A stretch of DNA of 64,000 bases from Verrucomicrobiaceae bacterium (lineage in GTDB: Bacteria > Verrucomicrobiota > Verrucomicrobiia > Verrucomicrobiales > Akkermansiaceae). Location: positions 62,001 to 126,000 of the forward strand of contig JAIXWR010000021.1 of assembly GCA_027491155.1 (NCBI GenBank), written 5' to 3'. The notes under the pieces are model-generated. The model was not told the origin of the DNA. It did not search any database and saw nothing but the letters and a program-made list of their open reading frames with translations. Positions 24,622 to 33,922 of this stretch are shown here, piece by piece; the stretch's first letter is position 1; each line of letters opens with the position of its first letter. The position numbers were made by a program, and so were the translations under genes.

Positions 24622-25455
24622 ATGAGCGGGCTCCTTCGCCTCTTCCGCCGCTGGTCGCCCGGCACCCTCGCAGGCCCGTGGTCGATCCCGGATGATCCCG
24701 CGGAATTCCCGGTTTTCCTGCTGATGGGGCAGTCGAACATGGCCGGCCACGGCTGCATCCGACCCGGCGATCCCTGGCAAAAGGGCGACCGCTCGCCCGT
24801 GCCCGGCGTGCTCGTCCTCGGCGGCCAGTGCAGCCTCCGTTCGCCCCGCCCCCGCGGCTGGACCCGCTGGCGGCCGGCCGCCCACCCGCTCCACCTGAAC
24901 CAGGGCAGCGCCGGCTTCGGGCTCGGCCTGCCTTTCGCCGTCCAACTGCTGGAGGAGACTCACGCGACCCGCATCGGCCTGATCCCCGCGGCCTGGGGCG
25001 GTGCCGGCATCGATTCCCTCGGCCGCGGCACCCCGCTCTATGAAAACGCCGTCCGCCGCTCCCGCATCGCCGCCCGCCACGGCACCCTGGCCGGCGTGCT
25101 CTGGCACCAGGGCGAGACCGATGCCAGCCGCGAACCGCTGGTCCGCAGCCACCCGGCAAAGCTGACGCGGCTGATCGGCGACCTGCGGGAGGATCTGGAA
25201 AACCCCGCCCTGCCCTTCGTCATCGGGGACCTCGCCCCCTTCGGCGACGACCGCCGCAAGCTGGAAGCCATCGAGCGCCGCGCCCGGATCCGCGCCGGGC
25301 TGCGTCAGGTGGCGGCAGAGGATCCCCACGCGGCCTTCGTCGAAAGCGACGGCCTCACCGGCAGCGACAACGTGCACTTCGACCGCGCCTCGCTGATCGA
25401 GTTCGGCAAGCGCTATGCCGCGGCCTTCCTGGAAGCCGCGGTGCCGCGGAAGTAG
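24622..25455 (+). CDS. Sialate O-acetylesterase/SASA-type carbohydrate esterase
   Basis: 277 residues. The SGNH-hydrolase fold of the SASA family (PF03629) is visible from L-M-G-Q-S-N-M-A-G (nucleophile Ser, about residue 38), through W-G-G-A-G-I-D and L-W-H-Q-G-E-T-D, to D-N-V-H-F-D near the C-terminus with the catalytic Asp/His. These enzymes remove O-acetyl groups from sialic acid or xylan side chains. Unlike most relatives it has no signal peptide at the chosen start, so it may act in the cytoplasm. Same strand and 25 bases after the DUF1287 gene. Confidence 0.85.
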   Translation: MSGLLRLFRRWSPGTLAGPWSIPDDPAEFPVFLLMGQSNMAGHGCIRPGDPWQKGDRSPVPGVLVLGGQCSLRSPRPRGWTRWRPAAHPLHLNQGSAGFGLGLPFAVQLLEETHATRIGLIPAAWGGAGIDSLGRGTPLYENAVRRSRIAARHGTLAGVLWHQGETDASREPLVRSHPAKLTRLIGDLREDLENPALPFVIGDLAPFGDDRRKLEAIERRARIRAGLRQVAAEDPHAAFVESDGLTGSDNVHFDRASLIEFGKRYAAAFLEAAVPRK

Positions 25456-25649
25456 CGCGACGTTGCACGTTGCGCGGGGGTGCGGCGGACCCCACCCCAA
25501 GCGCCGCAGCCACCCCGGCGCGGCAACCCGCACCCGATCACAAGGTGCAACCTTGTGCTGTTTCCGTCGCGGCGACCCCGCCCCACTCCAAGGCTTTACT
25601 CCCGAAAGCCTTTCGCCCACCTTCGCCGCCCTTTCCGCCTCAACGACCC
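25456..25649. repeat. Diverged palindromic element upstream of alaS
   Basis: This gap has a GGGTGCGGCGGACC-type core (25476-25498) and a perfect hairpin ACAAGG-TGCAA-CCTTGT (25540-25556). The core resembles the inner part of the 145-bp elements at 33753 and 39344 and the gap after alaS (28551-28571). I see no clear alaS promoter. Confidence 0.5.
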
Positions 25650-28490
25650 ATGACCGCAGCCGAGATCCGCCAATCGTTCCTCGATTTCTTCCGCGAGAAA
25701 CAGCACACCATCGTGCCCTCCGCCTCGCTGCTGCCGCAGTCGCCCGGCCTGCTGTTCACGAATGCCGGGATGAACCCCTTCGTCCCCTACTTCCTCGGCG
25801 TCGAAAAGGCCCCCTACGATCCGCCGCGGGCCGCCGACACCCAGAAATGCATCCGCGCCGGCGGCAAGCACAACGACCTCGAAGACGTCGGCTACGACAC
25901 CTACCACCACACCTTCTTCGAAATGCTGGGGAACTGGTCCTTCGGCAACTACTTCAAGAAGGAAGCCATCCAGTGGGCCTGGGAACTCGTCGTCGAACGC
26001 TGGGGCCTGCCCGCCCATCGCCTCCATGCCTCCGTGTACGCGCCGAAGCCCGGCGACCCCGGTGAATTCGACCAGGAAGCCTACGACATCTGGGCTGAAC
26101 TGTTCCGCTCCAAGGGCTGCGATCCCGCCGTGCAAATCGTCAACGGCAACGTGAAGGACAACTTCTGGATGATGGGCGAAACCGGCCCCTGCGGCCCCTG
26201 CTCCGAACTCCACGTCAACCTCACCCCCGAAGGCGATCCGGCGACCGGCCGGCTGCTGGTCAACAACGACTCCGACCTCTGCATCGAGATCTGGAACCTC
26301 GTCTTCATCCAGTACAACGCCGAGGCCGACGGCTCCTTCCGCGAGCTGCCCGCCAAGCACATCGACACCGGCATGGGCTTCGAGCGCGCCTGCTCGATCA
26401 TCCAGGGGACGAAGCGCTTCACCGACTTCTCGCAGAAGCCCAGCAACTACGCGACCGACGTCTTCCAGCCGATCTTCCGCAAGCTGGAAGAACTCAGCGG
26501 CAAGAGCTACGTCAACATCTACCCCGCCCTCGGTGCCGACCGCTCGGCCTTCACCGAGGAAATGAAGGACGCCATCGCCTTCCGCGTGATCGCCGACCAC
26601 CTGCGCACGCTGAGCTTCTCCATCGCCGACGGCATCATGCCCGGCAACAACGGCCGCAACTACGTCCTCCGCCGCATCCTCCGCCGCGCTGTTAGATACG
26701 GCCGCCAGCTCGGCTTCTCCGGCGACAAGCCCTTCTTCGGCGCGCTGGTGGAAACGCTGGTGAATGAGATGGGGGGCGTCTTCCCGGAACTCAAGAACCG
26801 CCAGGACACCGTGCGGGCGACCTTGGAGCAGGAGGAAGCGAGTTTCAATCAGACGTTGGATCGCGGGCTGAAGCGCTTCGAAGATGCGATGCCCGACGTG
26901 AAGGATCACACGCTTTCCGGCGACGTATCCTTTGAGCTCTACGACACCTACGGATTCCCGGTGGACCTCACGGAGCTGCTCTGCTCGGAACGCGGGCTGA
27001 AGGTCGACATGCCACGCTTCGAGGAGTTGATGGAGCAGCAGCGCGATCGCGCCCGCGCCGCCCAGAAGTCCACCGTCGTCCGCGCCCTCGACATCTCGAC
27101 CGAAGCCGTCACCGAATTCCTCGGCTTCGACGCCGACGAGACCGAAGCCACCGTCCTCGAAGTCCATCCGCAGGAAGACGCGCTGTTCATCATCACCGAC
27201 AAGACCGTCTTCTACGCCGAAATGGGCGGCCAGTCCGGAGATACGGGAACTCTCGTACTTGGCGGCGTCGAAATCCCCGTCACCGGCGTCCAACAAGTCG
27301 GCAAGGCCCGCGCCCACGTCGTTCAACAATCGGCAATCGGCAATCATCAATCGTCAATCCAGCCCGGCTCCACCGTCACGCTCAAGCTCGATACCCAACG
27401 CCGCCGCCCCATCGAAGCTCACCACAGCGCCACCCACTTGCTCCACTGGGCCCTGCACGAAGTCGTCTCGAAGGACGCCGCGCAGCAGGGTTCGTCGGTC
27501 GATGAAAACCGCCTGCGCTTCGACTTCAACAGCGCCGCCGTCACGCCGGAGCAGATCGCCGCGATGGAGGAGAAGGTGAACGCCGCGATCCAGGCCAACG
27601 ACGCGGTGTCGTGGAAGGAAGTCCCGCACGCCTCGATCAAGGGCCGGCCGGACATCATGCAGTTCTTCGGCGACAAGTACGGCGACCTCGTCCGCGTCGT
27701 GCAGATCGGCGGCGGTCGCGGCGACCTGACCGGCTACTCGATGGAACTCTGCGGCGGCACCCACGTCCGCAACACCGGCGAGATCGGGCTTTTCAAGATC
27801 AAGAGCGAGGGCGCGATCGCGTCCGGCGTCCGGCGCATCGAGGCCGCCTGCGGCGAGGCCGCGTGGGCCTACCTGAACGAGGCGGTCGAGAAATGGGACG
27901 CCGAGCTCAAGGTCGCGAGCGAGAAGCTGAAGGCGGCGAACGACAAGCTCGCGTCGATCGGCGAAGCGCCGGTGACCGTGAACGAGTTCCCGCACATCAT
28001 GAGCGCCATGCTGGTCGAGCGGGCCGACATTTCCCAAATCAACGCGCTGTTCGCCCACGGCCAGCGCACGCTGGAAGAGACCAAGGAAGCCGCGGTCGAG
28101 GCGGAGAAGCGCTTCAAGAAGCTGCAAGCCGGTGCCGCCGCCAGGCAGGCCGATGCCGCGCTGGCGGAACTCATCGCCGCCGGCGGACCGATTGTCGCGA
28201 CTTTCGAAGCCGATGCCTCGCTGCTGCAGGAACTGCTCAACGGCATGAAGAAGCAGGGCTTCGGCGGTGCGGGCTTCGTGATCGTGGACGACGGCGACAA
28301 GCTGCACCTCGGCGCCTATTGCGGCGACGCGGCGCAGGCGGCGGGCTTCAAGGCCGGCGACCTCTTGCGCGACCTGGCGGCCATCGCCGGCGGCAAGGGC
28401 GGCGGCAAGCCGGATCAGGCGCGGGGTGCCGCCCCGGAGCGCGGCAAGCTCGCGGAACTCGAAGCCGCGGCGAAAGCGAAGCTGATGTAG
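25650..28490 (+). CDS. alaS: Alanine-tRNA ligase
   Basis: 946 residues from the ATG at 25650; the frame upstream of it is non-coding. AlaRS charges tRNA-Ala and edits mischarged Ser/Gly. The catalytic domain starts with I-R-Q-S-F-L-D-F-F and contains N-F-W-M-M-G-E-T-G-P-C-G-P-C-S-E and G-M-G-F-E-R; the editing domain has the zinc ligands H-S-A-T-H and C-G-G-T-H; the C-Ala oligomerisation domain ends with G-G-K-G-G-G-K-P-D-Q-A-R-G-A. Oddity: residues 560-571 (Q-S-A-I-G-N-H-Q-S-S-I-Q) are encoded by a heptanucleotide tract (CAATCNN, 27327-27360) inserted in the loop just before the editing core, like those in uvrA. Confidence 0.98.
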   Translation: MTAAEIRQSFLDFFREKQHTIVPSASLLPQSPGLLFTNAGMNPFVPYFLGVEKAPYDPPRAADTQKCIRAGGKHNDLEDVGYDTYHHTFFEMLGNWSFGNYFKKEAIQWAWELVVERWGLPAHRLHASVYAPKPGDPGEFDQEAYDIWAELFRSKGCDPAVQIVNGNVKDNFWMMGETGPCGPCSELHVNLTPEGDPATGRLLVNNDSDLCIEIWNLVFIQYNAEADGSFRELPAKHIDTGMGFERACSIIQGTKRFTDFSQKPSNYATDVFQPIFRKLEELSGKSYVNIYPALGADRSAFTEEMKDAIAFRVIADHLRTLSFSIADGIMPGNNGRNYVLRRILRRAVRYGRQLGFSGDKPFFGALVETLVNEMGGVFPELKNRQDTVRATLEQEEASFNQTLDRGLKRFEDAMPDVKDHTLSGDVSFELYDTYGFPVDLTELLCSERGLKVDMPRFEELMEQQRDRARAAQKSTVVRALDISTEAVTEFLGFDADETEATVLEVHPQEDALFIITDKTVFYAEMGGQSGDTGTLVLGGVEIPVTGVQQVGKARAHVVQQSAIGNHQSSIQPGSTVTLKLDTQRRRPIEAHHSATHLLHWALHEVVSKDAAQQGSSVDENRLRFDFNSAAVTPEQIAAMEEKVNAAIQANDAVSWKEVPHASIKGRPDIMQFFGDKYGDLVRVVQIGGGRGDLTGYSMELCGGTHVRNTGEIGLFKIKSEGAIASGVRRIEAACGEAAWAYLNEAVEKWDAELKVASEKLKAANDKLASIGEAPVTVNEFPHIMSAMLVERADISQINALFAHGQRTLEETKEAAVEAEKRFKKLQAGAAARQADAALAELIAAGGPIVATFEADASLLQELLNGMKKQGFGGAGFVIVDDGDKLHLGAYCGDAAQAAGFKAGDLLRDLAAIAGGKGGGKPDQARGAAPERGKLAELEAAAKAKLM
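27327..27360 (+). repeat. In-frame heptanucleotide tract in alaS
   Basis: Five tandem units of the form CAATCNN (the first two are CAATCGG). It is the same unit and orientation, relative to the coding strand, as tracts in uvrA at 54621-54655 and 58638-58672. Confidence 0.75.
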
Positions 28491-28708
28491 CACGACCTTG
28501 CACATTGTGCGGAGGGCGGGTCGACACACCGGGAGGGCTGCGAAGCCTCCGGGTGCGGTCCGCCTCACCCTGACGCCACTTGCAAATCCGCGCTGCGTCG
28601 CCCGCGGGCATCCCACCAAGGGTCCGCCCTGCACCGCTCCCCGACTCCGGGTTTGCGGTCGGCCGGATTCGCAGGCATTCTGTCCGCCACCCTTTCCATC
28701 CGCCCTTC
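28491..28708. repeat. Gap after alaS with a diverged palindromic element
   Basis: The 218-base gap begins with CGACCTTGCACATTGTGCGG, similar to the start of the gap before alaS (25458 onward), and carries a GGGTGCGGTCCGCCTCACCC core at 28551-28570. A CCGGGAGGCTTCGC-type hairpin lies at 28530-28552. No gene is seen. Confidence 0.5.
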
Positions 28709-31700
28709 ATGCGCCTGCCCACCCTTTCCGGCCTGCTCGCCCTGTGCAGCCTCCTTTCCTCCGCCGCGGATCCGGTGATCAGCGAGTTCATGGCGGATAA
28801 CCTTTCGACCGCGGTGGACGAGGACGGCGCGTTCTCCGACTGGGTCGAGATCCACAACCCGACCACCTCGCCGGTCGCTCTGAACGACTGGTATCTGACC
28901 GACAGCGCCACGGACCTGACGAAATGGCGCTTCCCGAACGTCACGCTGGCCCCGGGCGAGTTCCGCATCGTCTGGGCGTCCGGCAAGAACCGGCGTTTCC
29001 CGAACCAGCCGCTCCACGCGAATTTCTCGCTCGCGGCCGGCGGTGAATACCTCGCGCTGGTCCGCCCGGACGGACTCACCGTGGCGCAGCACTTCTCCCC
29101 GGAATACCCGGCCCAGGATGGCGACGAAGCCTACGGCGCCCGCTTCAACCGGACCGTGCTGGTCGCCCCCGGCGCGAACACCCGCTACATCGCCCCGTCG
29201 AGCTCGACCAGCCCGGCCGCCACCTGGAACCAGCCGGGCTTCGCCGACAGCGCCTGGGCATCCGGTCCGAGCGGCCTCGGCCACGGCTTGACCACCCCTG
29301 GCATCACCGTGCGGCACGTTTTCAAGAACGGCACCCTCTACGGCGGCCTGACCGAAGCGGACGCCCTGCTCGCCCTGCCGCCGGGAAACTCCGGGATCCT
29401 CTCCGAAGCCACCGTGGTCGCGAACGTCGTCAACTACCTCGGCGAAGGCAGCGAAGGACGCTTCGCCAACAATGCCGTGCTGCCCGGCGGCTCGGGCGAC
29501 CACTACGCGATGCGGGCCACCGGCTTCGTCGAGATCCCCGTGTCGGGCTACTACACCTTCGGCCTCAACACCGACGACGGGGGGCGGATCCGGATCAACG
29601 GGACCAACCTGATGGTCGACGACTCCTACCACGGACCCGAGGACCGCTTCGGCAACCGCTTCCTGGCGGCCGGCATCCACAGCTTCGATGTCGTCCAGTT
29701 CGAAGGCAACGGCGGCGACTCGATGGAATTCTTCGCCGCGCCCGGGCAGTTGACTTCCTGGGACGCGGCTGTCTTCCGGCTGGTCGGCGACACCGCGAAC
29801 GGCGGCCTCGCGGCCACCACCCTGCCGCAAGGCGCGGGCGGGATCTTCGCCACCAGCACCCAGACGCTGCTGTCCGGCAAGCCCGGCGCCTATTTCCGCA
29901 CCGCCTTCCCCGCCAGCGGTCCGGGCAGCGCCACCACCTTGTCGCTGGTCACCCGGCACAACGACGGCTTCGCCGCCTGGCTCAACGGCACCAAGGTCGC
30001 CTCCGACAACGTCCCGAACACACCGGCCTGGAACTCCACCGCCAGCTCCGCGCGGTCGAACGCCGCAAGCCTGCGCCGGGTCCCTTTCAATCTCACCGCG
30101 AACCTGCCCCTGCTCGCCAACGGCAGCAACGTGCTGGCGATCCACGGGATGAAGAACACCGGCTCGGACAGCAGCTTTCTCATCCTGCCCGAGCTCATCG
30201 CCGGCTCGCTCGATGCCGCCGCGGCCCCCGCCTTCTACGGCGCGGGCAACGCCACTCCCGGCTGGATCAACGGCACGCCCAGCTCGCTCGGCAAGGTGCA
30301 GGACACCCAGTTCAGCGTGAAACGCGGCTTCTTCACCGCGCCCTTCCAGCTCGCCATCACCACCCCCACCCCGGGTGCGACCATCCGCTACACGCTCGAC
30401 GGGTCCACCCCCTCCGCCACCACCGGCCTGGTCTATTCCGCACCGCTCGCGATTTCATCGACCACCGTGGTGCGGGCCATCGCCGTGCGGTCCGGCTGGG
30501 ACCCCACCGACGTCGACACCCAGACCTACCTCTTCCTCGACAGCGTCATCGCCCAGTCCCCCGACGGCAGCCCCGCTCCCGGCTGGCCGGCCGCCAGCGG
30601 CACCGACCAGGTGCTCGACTACGGGATGGACCCCGAGATCGTGAACCATGCGGATCCCAACCTCGGCGGTCCCGCTTCGGTCAAGGCCGCGCTCGCCGCG
30701 CTGCCCGCCGTCGCCATCACCACCGACCTCCCGAACCTCTTCAACATCGGCGGCTCCCAGGGCATCTACTCCAATCCCTACAACCGCGGCTTCTCGTGGG
30801 AACGCCCCGCCTCCTTCGAATGGATCAACCCGCCCGATGCCACACGGCCGAACGGCTCCGGCGAATTCCAAATCAATGCCGGCCTGCGCCTGCGCGGCGG
30901 ATTCTCGCGGAGCACCGACAACCCGAAGCACTCGTTCCGCCTCTTCTTCCGCAGCGATTACGGCGACGCCAAGCTGAACTACCCGCTCTTCGGCCGGCGC
31001 GGCGCGCAGGAGTTCGACCAGATCGACCTGCGCACCGCCCAGAACTATTCGTGGGCCTTCGACGGCGGCGGAGGCGGTGAAAGCAACACCTTCCTGCGCG
31101 AGGAAGCCAGCCGCCAGGCCCTGCTCGACATGGGCCAGCCGGGCTCCCGCGTCCGCTACTTCCATCTCTATCTCAACGGCCAATACTGGGGCCTCTACAA
31201 CCTCGACGAACGCACCGAGGCCTCCTTCTCCGAAACCTACTTCGGCGGTGCCAAGGAGGAATACGACGTCGTCAAGGCAGAGCAAGAGGCCGGCTACACC
31301 ATCGGCGCCACCGACGGCAACCTCGCCGCCTGGCAGGACCTCTGGAACAAGGGCAAGACCCACCGCGCCTCGCCGACCAACGCCAACTACTTCCGCCTCA
31401 TGGGCCGCGCCGCCGACGGCGTGACCCCGACGGCCGATCCGGTTCTGTTAGACGCGGACAACCTCATCGACTACCTGCTGCTCACCTTCTGGACCGGCAA
31501 CCTCGACGGCGCGACCTCCTGGTTCCTCGGCAACGACCGCGCCAACAACTGGTTCGGCAGCCGCCGCCGCGACAACAACCCGGGCCAAGGCTTCCGCTTC
31601 TTCGCCCACGACTTCGAGCACTCGTTCTTCAACGTGAACGAGGACCGCACCGGACCCTTCACCGCGCCGAACGAATCCGACTTCGCCTACTCCAACCCGC

Positions 31701-33739
31701 TCTTCCTCCACCAGGACCTGGCCGCCAACACGGAATACCGCATGCGCTGGGCCGACCGCATTCACAAGCACCTCTTCAACGGCGGTGCCCTCACCCCGGC
31801 CTCCTGGAACAACCGCATCAACGCCTTCGCCACGCTGGTCGACCAGGCGATCATCGCCGAAAGCGCCCGCTGGGGTGATGCCAAGGTCGCCATCCCGCGA
31901 AACCGGCAAACCTGGATCAACGCCCAGAACAACCTGCTCGGCTTCCTCTCGCCGCGCGCCGCGGTCGTGCTCGACCAGCTCCGCGCCGACGGCCTCTACC
32001 CGGCCATCGACGCGCCCGTCCTCACCCCCTCCGGCGGCTACCAGGCGAGCGGCGTGGAAGTCGTCATCGCCGGTCCGTCCGGCGCCGCCCTCCACTACAT
32101 GCCCGACGGCTCCGACCCCCGCGCCATCGGCGGCGCGCTCAAGCCCGGCGCGCTGACCTACGTCCCGGGCACCTCGTCGGAGAGCCTGATCCCCTGGTCC
32201 GCCGGCGGCTGGAGATACCTCGCCAACGGCAGCAACCAGGGCACCGCCTGGCGCGGCACCGCCTTCAACGACAGCTCCTGGCCGACCGGCACCGCGGAGC
32301 TGGGCTACGGCGACGGCGACGAGGCCACCGTGATCCCGATCACCGAGGTCTCGCCCGGCCAGAAAGCCGCCACCTCCTATTTCCGTCGTACTTTCTCCGT
32401 CGCCAGCCTGACGGGCATCACCAACCTGAGGGTGAACGTCGAGTACGACGACGGCTACGCGGTCTATCTCAACGGCACCCGCGTCGCCGGCACGCTGCCC
32501 GTCGATCCCGCCCACAACCTCTACACCAACAACGCCATCGAGGACACCCAGGCCGAAACCCAGGTCAACCCCGCCCTGCTGGTCGCCGGCACGAACGTCA
32601 TCGCCGTGGAAGTCCACCAGGCAAACGGCACGAGCTCCGACCTCAGCATGAACCTCTCGCTGACCGCCACCCGCTCGAACGCCGCCACCCCGCTGTTCCT
32701 CACCGGCCAGGGCGAACGCAGGCTCCGCGTCCGCGCCCTGAACGGCGGCACCTGGAGCGCGCTGAACGAAAGCACCTACCTGCTCGATACCGACCCCGCC
32801 TCGCCCGCCAACGTGGCGATCTCCGAAATCCACTACCACCCGGCCGACCCCTCGCCGTCGGAAATCGCCGCGGGCTTCACCGATGCCAACGACTTCGAAT
32901 TCATCGAACTGCTCAACACCTCGTCGCGCCACGTCGACCTCGACGGCTGCTACTTCTTCGGCCCGGTCGATTTCAACTTCACCGGTGCCGCCACCGGCCG
33001 GACCCTCGCCCCCGGCGCTCGCGTCCTGGTGGTCTCCAACGCCGCCGCCTTCCAGCTCCGCTACGGTCCCGGCAAACCCGTCGCCGGCGATTACGGCGGC
33101 CAGCTCAACAACGCGGGCGAGCAACTCGTCCTCCACACCCCCGGCGAGGTCCCCATCCGCAGCGTCGCCTACGACGACGCGGCACCCTGGCCCGCCGCGG
33201 CCGATGGCAGCGGCGTCTCGCTTGTCCGCCGCCATCCCTCCGAAGCATCGGGCGACAACCTTGCCGACGGCTGGACCACCAGCGGCGCGATCGGCGGCTC
33301 CCCGGGCGAGGCCGACGTCCCCGCGCCGGGATCCTTCGACGCCTGGGCCGCGGCGAATTTCACCGCGCCCCAGCTCGCCAGCTCCGCCTTCTCCGCGCCC
33401 GCCGCGGATCCCGATGGCGACGAGCGCCCGAACTTCGAGGAATACGCGCTGGCCACCATGCCGCTCGCCGCCGACCGGCCGGACGCCACTTTCATCTGGA
33501 GCATCACGGGGCCCGACCGCTACGCCGCCATCCGCCTGCGCCGCCCGCAGAATCCCGCCGGCGTGCTCTACGAACTCCTCGCCACCGACAGTCTCGCCGC
33601 GCCCTGGCTCCCGGTCGCCACCCAGCCCGCCGCGAACATCCCGCTCGGCGGCGGCATCGAACACGCCGTCTTCCGCGAGCCCCTGCCCGCCACCGCCCCG
33701 CGGAAATTCCTCCGCATCCGGGTGACGTGGGCACCGTGA
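28709..33739 (+). CDS. Giant secreted CotH-kinase/lamin-tail protein
   Basis: 1,676 residues from the ATG at 28709 with a signal peptide (L-S-G-L-L-A-L-C-S-L-L-S-S-A-A). Domains in order: lamin-tail domain (about 22-135: V-I-S-E-F-M-A-D-N, W-V-E-I-H-N-P), a PA14-like sugar-binding domain (about 260-360: G-Y-Y-T-F-G-L-N-T-D-D-G), a chitobiase-type beta-sandwich (about 540-605: I-R-Y-T-L-D-G-S-T-P), a CotH kinase domain (about 670-1,090: L-R-L-R-G-G-F-S-R, G-L-Y-N-L-D-E-R, F-F-A-H-D-F-E-H), a second PA14-like region (about 1,220-1,310), a second lamin-tail domain (about 1,370-1,500) and a D-P-D-G-D-E C-terminal module ending F-L-R-I-R-V-T-W-A-P. CotH domains can phosphorylate proteins; the extracellular target is unknown. 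Confidence 0.9.
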   Translation: MRLPTLSGLLALCSLLSSAADPVISEFMADNLSTAVDEDGAFSDWVEIHNPTTSPVALNDWYLTDSATDLTKWRFPNVTLAPGEFRIVWASGKNRRFPNQPLHANFSLAAGGEYLALVRPDGLTVAQHFSPEYPAQDGDEAYGARFNRTVLVAPGANTRYIAPSSSTSPAATWNQPGFADSAWASGPSGLGHGLTTPGITVRHVFKNGTLYGGLTEADALLALPPGNSGILSEATVVANVVNYLGEGSEGRFANNAVLPGGSGDHYAMRATGFVEIPVSGYYTFGLNTDDGGRIRINGTNLMVDDSYHGPEDRFGNRFLAAGIHSFDVVQFEGNGGDSMEFFAAPGQLTSWDAAVFRLVGDTANGGLAATTLPQGAGGIFATSTQTLLSGKPGAYFRTAFPASGPGSATTLSLVTRHNDGFAAWLNGTKVASDNVPNTPAWNSTASSARSNAASLRRVPFNLTANLPLLANGSNVLAIHGMKNTGSDSSFLILPELIAGSLDAAAAPAFYGAGNATPGWINGTPSSLGKVQDTQFSVKRGFFTAPFQLAITTPTPGATIRYTLDGSTPSATTGLVYSAPLAISSTTVVRAIAVRSGWDPTDVDTQTYLFLDSVIAQSPDGSPAPGWPAASGTDQVLDYGMDPEIVNHADPNLGGPASVKAALAALPAVAITTDLPNLFNIGGSQGIYSNPYNRGFSWERPASFEWINPPDATRPNGSGEFQINAGLRLRGGFSRSTDNPKHSFRLFFRSDYGDAKLNYPLFGRRGAQEFDQIDLRTAQNYSWAFDGGGGGESNTFLREEASRQALLDMGQPGSRVRYFHLYLNGQYWGLYNLDERTEASFSETYFGGAKEEYDVVKAEQEAGYTIGATDGNLAAWQDLWNKGKTHRASPTNANYFRLMGRAADGVTPTADPVLLDADNLIDYLLLTFWTGNLDGATSWFLGNDRANNWFGSRRRDNNPGQGFRFFAHDFEHSFFNVNEDRTGPFTAPNESDFAYSNPLFLHQDLAANTEYRMRWADRIHKHLFNGGALTPASWNNRINAFATLVDQAIIAESARWGDAKVAIPRNRQTWINAQNNLLGFLSPRAAVVLDQLRADGLYPAIDAPVLTPSGGYQASGVEVVIAGPSGAALHYMPDGSDPRAIGGALKPGALTYVPGTSSESLIPWSAGGWRYLANGSNQGTAWRGTAFNDSSWPTGTAELGYGDGDEATVIPITEVSPGQKAATSYFRRTFSVASLTGITNLRVNVEYDDGYAVYLNGTRVAGTLPVDPAHNLYTNNAIEDTQAETQVNPALLVAGTNVIAVEVHQANGTSSDLSMNLSLTATRSNAATPLFLTGQGERRLRVRALNGGTWSALNESTYLLDTDPASPANVAISEIHYHPADPSPSEIAAGFTDANDFEFIELLNTSSRHVDLDGCYFFGPVDFNFTGAATGRTLAPGARVLVVSNAAAFQLRYGPGKPVAGDYGGQLNNAGEQLVLHTPGEVPIRSVAYDDAAPWPAAADGSGVSLVRRHPSEASGDNLADGWTTSGAIGGSPGEADVPAPGSFDAWAAANFTAPQLASSAFSAPAADPDGDERPNFEEYALATMPLAADRPDATFIWSITGPDRYAAIRLRRPQNPAGVLYELLATDSLAAPWLPVATQPAANIPLGGGIEHAVFREPLPATAPRKFLRIRVTWAP

Positions 33740-33752
33740 GGTTCTTCCTCAT

Positions 33753-33897
33753 GAAGTGCTGCGGCACGACGCAGCTTAGGCGTCGGGTGCGGCCGCTTTG
33801 TTTTGCTGGCCACGGATTGACTAACCGGCGGGTCCGCGGTCGACGGGGTGGGGCGGACCTCACCCCGAGCCAAAGCGACGTCATGCCGTCGCAGTCC
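33753..33897. repeat. 145-bp palindromic element, copy 1
   Basis: Starts GAAGTGCTGCGGCACGACG and ends with GCCGTCGCAGTCC. The left tip hairpin is CTGCG-GCACGA-CGCAG and the right tip CGACG-TCATGC-CGTCG. It has exactly the same length as the copy at 39344-39488 and shares its ends and its GGTCGACGGGGTG core. It separates two convergent genes. Confidence 0.8.
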
Positions 33898-33922
33898 ATG
33901 GGTTGCCGATGATCCGGATCCA

